From: Hymenobacter algoricola | GTDB taxonomy: Bacteria; Bacteroidota; Bacteroidia; Cytophagales; Hymenobacteraceae | Length of the DNA stretch: 64,000 nt | Assembly (NCBI RefSeq): GCF_039539525.1 | Contig: NZ_BAABDH010000110.1 | Span: 1 to 64,000 of the forward strand | Direction: 5' to 3' | Shown here: in pieces, positions 60,581 to 64,000 of the stretch | Layout: every line of letters begins with the position of its first letter | How positions within the stretch are numbered: position 1 is the first letter of the stretch | Program-made: the position numbers and the translations under genes | The notes under the pieces: generated by a model | Databases searched by the model: none | The model's input: only the letters and a program-made list of their open reading frames with translations | What the model was told of the DNA's origin: nothing

Positions 60581-61960
60581 CTACCCCGCCGCCGGCGTCT
60601 GGATGGCGGGCGGCGTGGGGTTGTACTCCGGGGTGGCCGTTTGGTGCTCGGCGGCTTTTTTGCCCTGGTCGTCCTTCACGTCGCGGCGGCTGAAGGGACG
60701 GATGATGAGGCGCAGGGCCTGGTCGGAGCTGAAGTAGCTGAAGGCCCAGTCGATGAAGGCCACGACTTTGTTGCGGAAGCCCACCAGCGTCATCAGGTGC
60801 ACAAACAGCCAGGTGAGCCAGCCGAAGAAGCCGTTGAAGTGCACGTCGCCGGGCAAATCGACCACGGCCTTGTTGCGGCTCACGATGGCCATGGAGCCCT
60901 TGTTGTTGTACTTGAAGGGCTCGGGCTGCTGCCCCAGCAGCAGGCGCTGCAGGTTTTTGGCCAGGTGGTCGGCCTGCTGCTGGGCCACGGGCGCCAGCAT
61001 GGGCAGGCCCCGGGGCATCTCGTCGGTTACCATGTTGGCCACGTCGCCGATGGCAAACACGTTGGGAAAGCCCGGCACCTGGTTCCACGGGTTCACGCTG
61101 ATGCGCTTGTTGCGGGCTACCACCTCGGCGGGCAGCCCCGGTACCTCGGCCCCGTTCACGCCGGCGGCCCAGATCAGGTTTTCGGTCGGGATAAAGTCGG
61201 TTTCGGAGTAGTAGGCCCGGCAGTTCTCAAACCGCGTGATGGCCGTGTTGAGCCGCACTTCCACGCCCAGCTCCTGCATGTAGCGCAGCGCGTCCTGCTG
61301 CGACTTCACCGACATAGGCCCCAGCAGCTCCTTGCCGGCTTCGACCAGAATGATCTGCATCTTGCCCAAATCCAGCTCGGGATAGTCCTTGGGCAGCACG
61401 TGCCGGCGCATCTCGGCCAGCGAGCCGCTGATTTCGACGCCCGTCGGGCCGCCGCCCACCACCACAATGTTCATCAAGGCCTGCTTCTCGGCGGGGTTTT
61501 CGGTGAGCAGGGCCTTTTCGAAGTTCTGGAAGATAAAGCTGCGCAGGTTCAGCGAGTTGGGGATGCTCTTGATCTGCATGGCATTCTTCTCCAGACTTTC
61601 GATGCCGAAAAAGTTGGTGAGCGAGCCGGTGGCCAGCACCAGGTGGTCGTAGCGGATTTCGCCCACGCTGGTGTGCACCATGTTGCGCGCCGTTTCCACC
61701 CGCTGCACATCGGCCATGCGGTAGAAGAAGTTCTTCTGGCCCGCGAAGATCTTGCGGATCGGGTAGGCAATGCTGTCGGCCTCCAGGGCCCCGGTAGCTA
61801 CCTGGTAGAGCAGGGGCTGGAAGTTGTGGTAGTTGTTGCGGTCGATGACCACGACCTGCACCGGGGCGTCGCGCAGGGCCTTGGCCAGGCGCAGCCCGCC
61901 GAAGCCGCAGCCGATGATGACGACGCGCGGGTGCGCGGAAACCGGAAGATTCGTATCCAT
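60581..61960 (-). CDS. ndh: Type II NADH dehydrogenase
   Basis: A 459-aa flavoprotein. FAD-binding VVIIGCGFGGLRLAKAL lies at the start, NAD-binding NIVVVGGGPTGVEISGSLAE at about 165, and the second FAD contact NVFAIGDVA at about 300. The C-terminal part holds WLTWLFVHLMTLVGFRNKVVAFIDWAFSYFSSDQALRLIIRP, typical of membrane-attached NDH-2 of Bacteroidota. It passes electrons from NADH to the quinone pool without pumping protons. It stands alone. Confidence 0.95.
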   Translation of the reverse strand: MDTNLPVSAHPRVVIIGCGFGGLRLAKALRDAPVQVVVIDRNNYHNFQPLLYQVATGALEADSIAYPIRKIFAGQKNFFYRMADVQRVETARNMVHTSVGEIRYDHLVLATGSLTNFFGIESLEKNAMQIKSIPNSLNLRSFIFQNFEKALLTENPAEKQALMNIVVVGGGPTGVEISGSLAEMRRHVLPKDYPELDLGKMQIILVEAGKELLGPMSVKSQQDALRYMQELGVEVRLNTAITRFENCRAYYSETDFIPTENLIWAAGVNGAEVPGLPAEVVARNKRISVNPWNQVPGFPNVFAIGDVANMVTDEMPRGLPMLAPVAQQQADHLAKNLQRLLLGQQPEPFKYNNKGSMAIVSRNKAVVDLPGDVHFNGFFGWLTWLFVHLMTLVGFRNKVVAFIDWAFSYFSSDQALRLIIRPFSRRDVKDDQGKKAAEHQTATPEYNPTPPAIQTPAAG

Positions 61961-62080
61961 AGGAGTTCGGAGTAAGTCCGGGCAAGGTACCGGCTTTTCC
62001 GCCGACCCGGCCCCACTCCGGTATTTACCCCTAAAGCCCCGAGCTGGTTGCTGCCGGCGTCAGCCAAGGCAGGAAAAGCA

Positions 62081-62105
62081 AAAAGCCCGCGCCAGGCGGG
62101 CTTTT
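62081..62105. terminator. Terminator between ndh and the gene at 62127
   Basis: AAAAGCCCGC (62081-62090) and GCGGGCTTTT (62096-62105) pair perfectly around GCCAG. It probably ends the minus-strand gene at 62127. Confidence 0.85.
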
Positions 62106-62126
62106 CGGCATCGCAGGAGCGCCCGA

Positions 62127-62828
62127 CTAATAGTCGACGCCCTCTTTTTTCTTGAATTCCCCGCTTTTCACCTGGTTGATGAGCTGCAGCCAGCTGAAGG
62201 GGTTCAGCAGCGGGTTGTTGGTGTAGGGCGTGGGCGCGGTACCCATGCGCCGGTCCTGGTTGTACTGCTGGTTCTGCATGGTCTGGCGGTAGTTGCCCAT
62301 GCTGGTCACCGGCAGGTTGTTGAACATGCGGCGCATCACGTTGGCATTCAGGTTTTCGGCTGCGGCCGAGCCCCGCTCGGTGGGCAGGCGCAAGGCCAGG
62401 AAGGCTTCCTTGAAGGCCTTTTCGGTGGCGTAAGGGAAGATGCGAACCTCGGGCAGCACCGTGGCGTCTTCCTTGAGCTGCACGATAACCGAGTAGCTCT
62501 GCCGCGGGTAGGCCTCGGGAATCACTACGGTCTGATTGCGGTAGCCCAGGGAGCGAATTACGATACTGTCGCCGGTGAGCACGGGCAGCGAGAAGTAGCC
62601 GTAGGCGTTGGTGGCGGTGCCGCGGCCGGCTTTGGGCACGAAGATGGTGGCCCCGGGTACGCCCAGCAGACTGTCGCCGGTGGCGATGATGCCGGTGAAC
62701 TGCACCACGCGGCGCTGGCCCTGGGCGTGCACCTGCTGGGCGGGTGCCGCGCTCAGCAGCGCCAGAACGGCCAGCGTGAGCGTCAGCCAGAGCGTACGAA
62801 AACGAATAGGATCAGGCATACTGAGCAT
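62127..62828 (-). CDS. Secreted protein with carboxypeptidase-regulatory-like domain
   Basis: A 233-aa protein; starts at 62828 or at the ATG at 62819 are both possible. After a signal peptide ending at VHAQ, residues about 42-115 are a CarboxypepD-reg-like beta-sandwich (FTGIIATGDSLLGVPGATIFVPKAGRGTATNAYGYFSLPV, IVIRSLGYRNQTVVIP). The C-terminal half is helical and Asn/Gln-rich (NNLPVTSMGNYRQTMQNQQYNQD) and ends SGEFKKKEGVDY. This two-part layout is recurrent in Bacteroidota, with no defined function. Its start region adjoins the ArsR promoter on the other strand. Confidence 0.8.
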   Translation of the reverse strand: MLSMPDPIRFRTLWLTLTLAVLALLSAAPAQQVHAQGQRRVVQFTGIIATGDSLLGVPGATIFVPKAGRGTATNAYGYFSLPVLTGDSIVIRSLGYRNQTVVIPEAYPRQSYSVIVQLKEDATVLPEVRIFPYATEKAFKEAFLALRLPTERGSAAAENLNANVMRRMFNNLPVTSMGNYRQTMQNQQYNQDRRMGTAPTPYTNNPLLNPFSWLQLINQVKSGEFKKKEGVDY

Positions 62829-62851
62829 TACAGACTACAATAATACGGCAC

Positions 62852-62885
62852 TTTGGGGGCTGAAGCCCCGGTTGGTGTAAATTTG
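62852..62885 (+). promoter_or_regulatory. Bacteroidota-type promoter for the ArsR gene
   Basis: TTTG (62852-62855), 22 bases, then TAAATTTG (62878-62885) fits the TTTG / TAnnTTTG consensus exactly, about 47 bases upstream of the start codon. A GGGGCTGAAGCCCC hairpin lies within the spacer and could be a regulatory site. Confidence 0.7.
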
Positions 62886-62931
62886 TTCCGGTTCCCCGGT
62901 TTCCGGCCCCTTCCCGCCTTCCAGACAACAG

Positions 62932-63324
62932 ATGCGCCTAAAACACTTCAACGTTGCATTTGGTCAGCAACTATTCAAAGCTTTCGGCGACGAGTCGCGG
63001 GTGCGGATTCTGCACCTGCTGTGGCGCAATCAGGAAATGTGCATTTCCGACCTGGAGCAGGTGCTCGACTTCACCCAAACCAAAACGTCGCGGCAGCTGC
63101 TGTACCTGAAAAATGCGGGCCTGGTCAGCTTCCGCCGCCTCGACAACTGGGCGTTCTACTTTTTAAAGGAGGAAGCCGCCGACTTGGTTCAGCAGCTGCT
63201 CAGCTTCATGGAAAAAGACTTCCAGCTCGTGCGCGACCAGCAGATTTATCAGACGCTGTGGTCGAACCGGGAGCTGGCAGCGTACAAGCTGCAAAACCGG
63301 CGCTGGACCGGCAAGCCGCTCTAA
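62932..63324 (+). CDS. ArsR family transcriptional regulator
   Basis: A 130-aa winged helix-turn-helix protein: FKAFGDESRVRILHLLW, the recognition part MCISDLEQVLDFTQTKTSRQLLYLKNAGLV and the wing SFRRLDNWAFYFL. The family's metal-binding CVC box is not present; MCIS is the only Cys near the position, so the signal it senses may not be a metal. It lies 76 bases upstream of the ferredoxin-like gene, so the two may share a transcript. Confidence 0.9.
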   Translation: MRLKHFNVAFGQQLFKAFGDESRVRILHLLWRNQEMCISDLEQVLDFTQTKTSRQLLYLKNAGLVSFRRLDNWAFYFLKEEAADLVQQLLSFMEKDFQLVRDQQIYQTLWSNRELAAYKLQNRRWTGKPL

Positions 63325-63400
63325 AAGTGGCCGGACCGGGATTTTCCCGGCCTGATTTTGTTTCCTGGTCCGGGCCTCACACCGGTGCCCCCTCGCCCTT

Positions 63401-63721
63401 ATGCCGACTGCCTACCATATCTTCGTGTGCAACAACCAGAAAAGCGGCGTCGGCGACGACGTGGCCAAGGCCCTGAAAAATGCCCTCAAAAAGCAGGGGC
63501 TCAAAAACCTGGGGCTGGGCGGTGAAAAGCGCAAAAGCCGGGTGCAGACCTGCAACTGCCTGGACGCATGCAAGCGCTGCAAAAAAGGCCCGGGGGCGGC
63601 CCTGGTCATCTACCCCGAAGGCACGTTCTACGGCGCCGTGAAGCCCGCCGACGCGGCCGAGCTGGTGCAGGAACACATTGGGCACGGGCGCGCGGTAGCG
63701 CGGCTGCTGCTGCCGGAATAG
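63401..63721 (+). CDS. [2Fe-2S] thioredoxin-like ferredoxin protein
   Basis: A 106-aa protein of the (2Fe-2S) ferredoxin domain type: IFVCNNQKSG at the start (Cys10) and VQTCNCLDACKRCKKGPGAALVIYPEGTFYGAV with Cys51, Cys53, Cys57 and Cys60. The YPEGTFYGAV strand is typical of the thioredoxin-like ferredoxins. Which Cys residues hold the cluster cannot be settled by eye. It follows the ArsR gene on the same strand. Confidence 0.85.
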   Translation: MPTAYHIFVCNNQKSGVGDDVAKALKNALKKQGLKNLGLGGEKRKSRVQTCNCLDACKRCKKGPGAALVIYPEGTFYGAVKPADAAELVQEHIGHGRAVARLLLPE

Positions 63722-63797
63722 TGCTTCGGGTAGTCTCCGGGTCCGCTTTTGCCCCGAAGTCAGTTTCTCCTAATTGTCCACGCCCAACCTCACCCCG

Positions 63798-64000
63798 TTG
63801 AAAACTTACCGCCACCTGTTCTTCGACCTCGACCATACGCTGTGGGACTTCGAGAAAAACGCCGACGAAACCCTGCGTCACCTCTTCGAGCACCATGCCC
63901 TGGGGCGCTACGGCACGTTCACGGTCGAGGAGTTTGTCGGCGTCTACAGCCGCATCAACCACGCCTTGTGGCGGCTCTACCAGAGCAACCGGATCAGCCA
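63798..64000 (+). CDS. HAD-superfamily hydrolase, YjjG/5'-nucleotidase-like (partial at window end)
   Basis: The first about 67 residues are visible. The phosphatase motif I is HLFFDLDHTLWDFEKN, characteristic of YjjG-type HAD nucleotidases. There is no ATG: a TTG at 63798 (MKTYRHLFFDLD when read as Met) is the most natural start. Another in-frame TTG at 63774 lies directly after a stop codon, so no longer start is possible. The cap and remaining motifs are outside the window. Confidence 0.85.
   Translation, partial: MKTYRHLFFDLDHTLWDFEKNADETLRHLFEHHALGRYGTFTVEEFVGVYSRINHALWRLYQSNRIS

Overview
The window looks like chromosomal DNA of a high-GC member of the Bacteroidota, most like Hymenobacter or a close relative of the Cytophagales. 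The evidence is a SusC/SusD pair, several secreted proteins with type IX secretion (T9SS) sorting tails, a gliding-motility C-terminal domain protein, TAnnTTTG-type promoters without Shine-Dalgarno sequences, and strong G/C preference at third codon positions. The assignment rests on reading families and motifs, not on a database search. No rRNA, tRNA or CRISPR array was recognised.

Layout. 1-7 kb: the tail of a probable IS1595-type transposase, an S9 peptidase, a glycine-zipper protein, a secreted PHB-depolymerase/feruloyl-esterase-like hydrolase, and an LVIVD beta-propeller lipoprotein that appears as two consecutive same-frame genes, followed by an outer-membrane protein. 7.2-30.4 kb: a polysaccharide utilisation locus with two related clan-A-like secreted glycosidases (1706 and 558 aa), a LacI-type regulator, SusC, SusD, a GH2 enzyme with the N-x-K-G signature of beta-glucuronidases, an agarase-like glycosidase, an internally deleted SGNH esterase, a GH10 xylanase, a GH3 beta-glucosidase, an SDR and mannonate dehydratase (UxuA). 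Together these suggest attack on a glucuronate-bearing xylan-type polymer and entry of glucuronate into the mannonate/KDG route. A shared operator-like motif lies upstream of the 1706-aa enzyme and of susC.

30.6-40 kb: manganese catalase, a gliding/T9SS-associated protein, a PfkB kinase, then a stretch rich in decayed gene ends, a B3-like metallo-beta-lactamase-fold protein and a 21-bp tandem repeat. 40-48.7 kb is an accessory zone: a VapBC-like toxin-antitoxin pair, an AT-rich orphan P-loop ATPase next to a palindromic repeat element, clpB, a zeta-toxin-like pair beside another copy of the repeat, DoxX-like membrane proteins and a decayed copy of the clpB 3' end. 48.7-64 kb is more ordinary: a hypothetical protein, a multi-PAS histidine kinase with response regulator, an M1 peptidase, a beta-lactamase-fold serine hydrolase between inverted repeats, a PH-domain protein, NADH dehydrogenase type II, an ArsR regulator, a [2Fe-2S] ferredoxin-like protein and the start of a HAD phosphatase.

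The most noteworthy points are the glucuronate-oriented PUL with its operator pair, the AT-rich ATPase island, the repeated finding of orphan 3' gene ends (gliding-domain gene, clpB, a small lipoprotein), the split propeller, and the inverted C-terminal coding remnants around the serine hydrolase.
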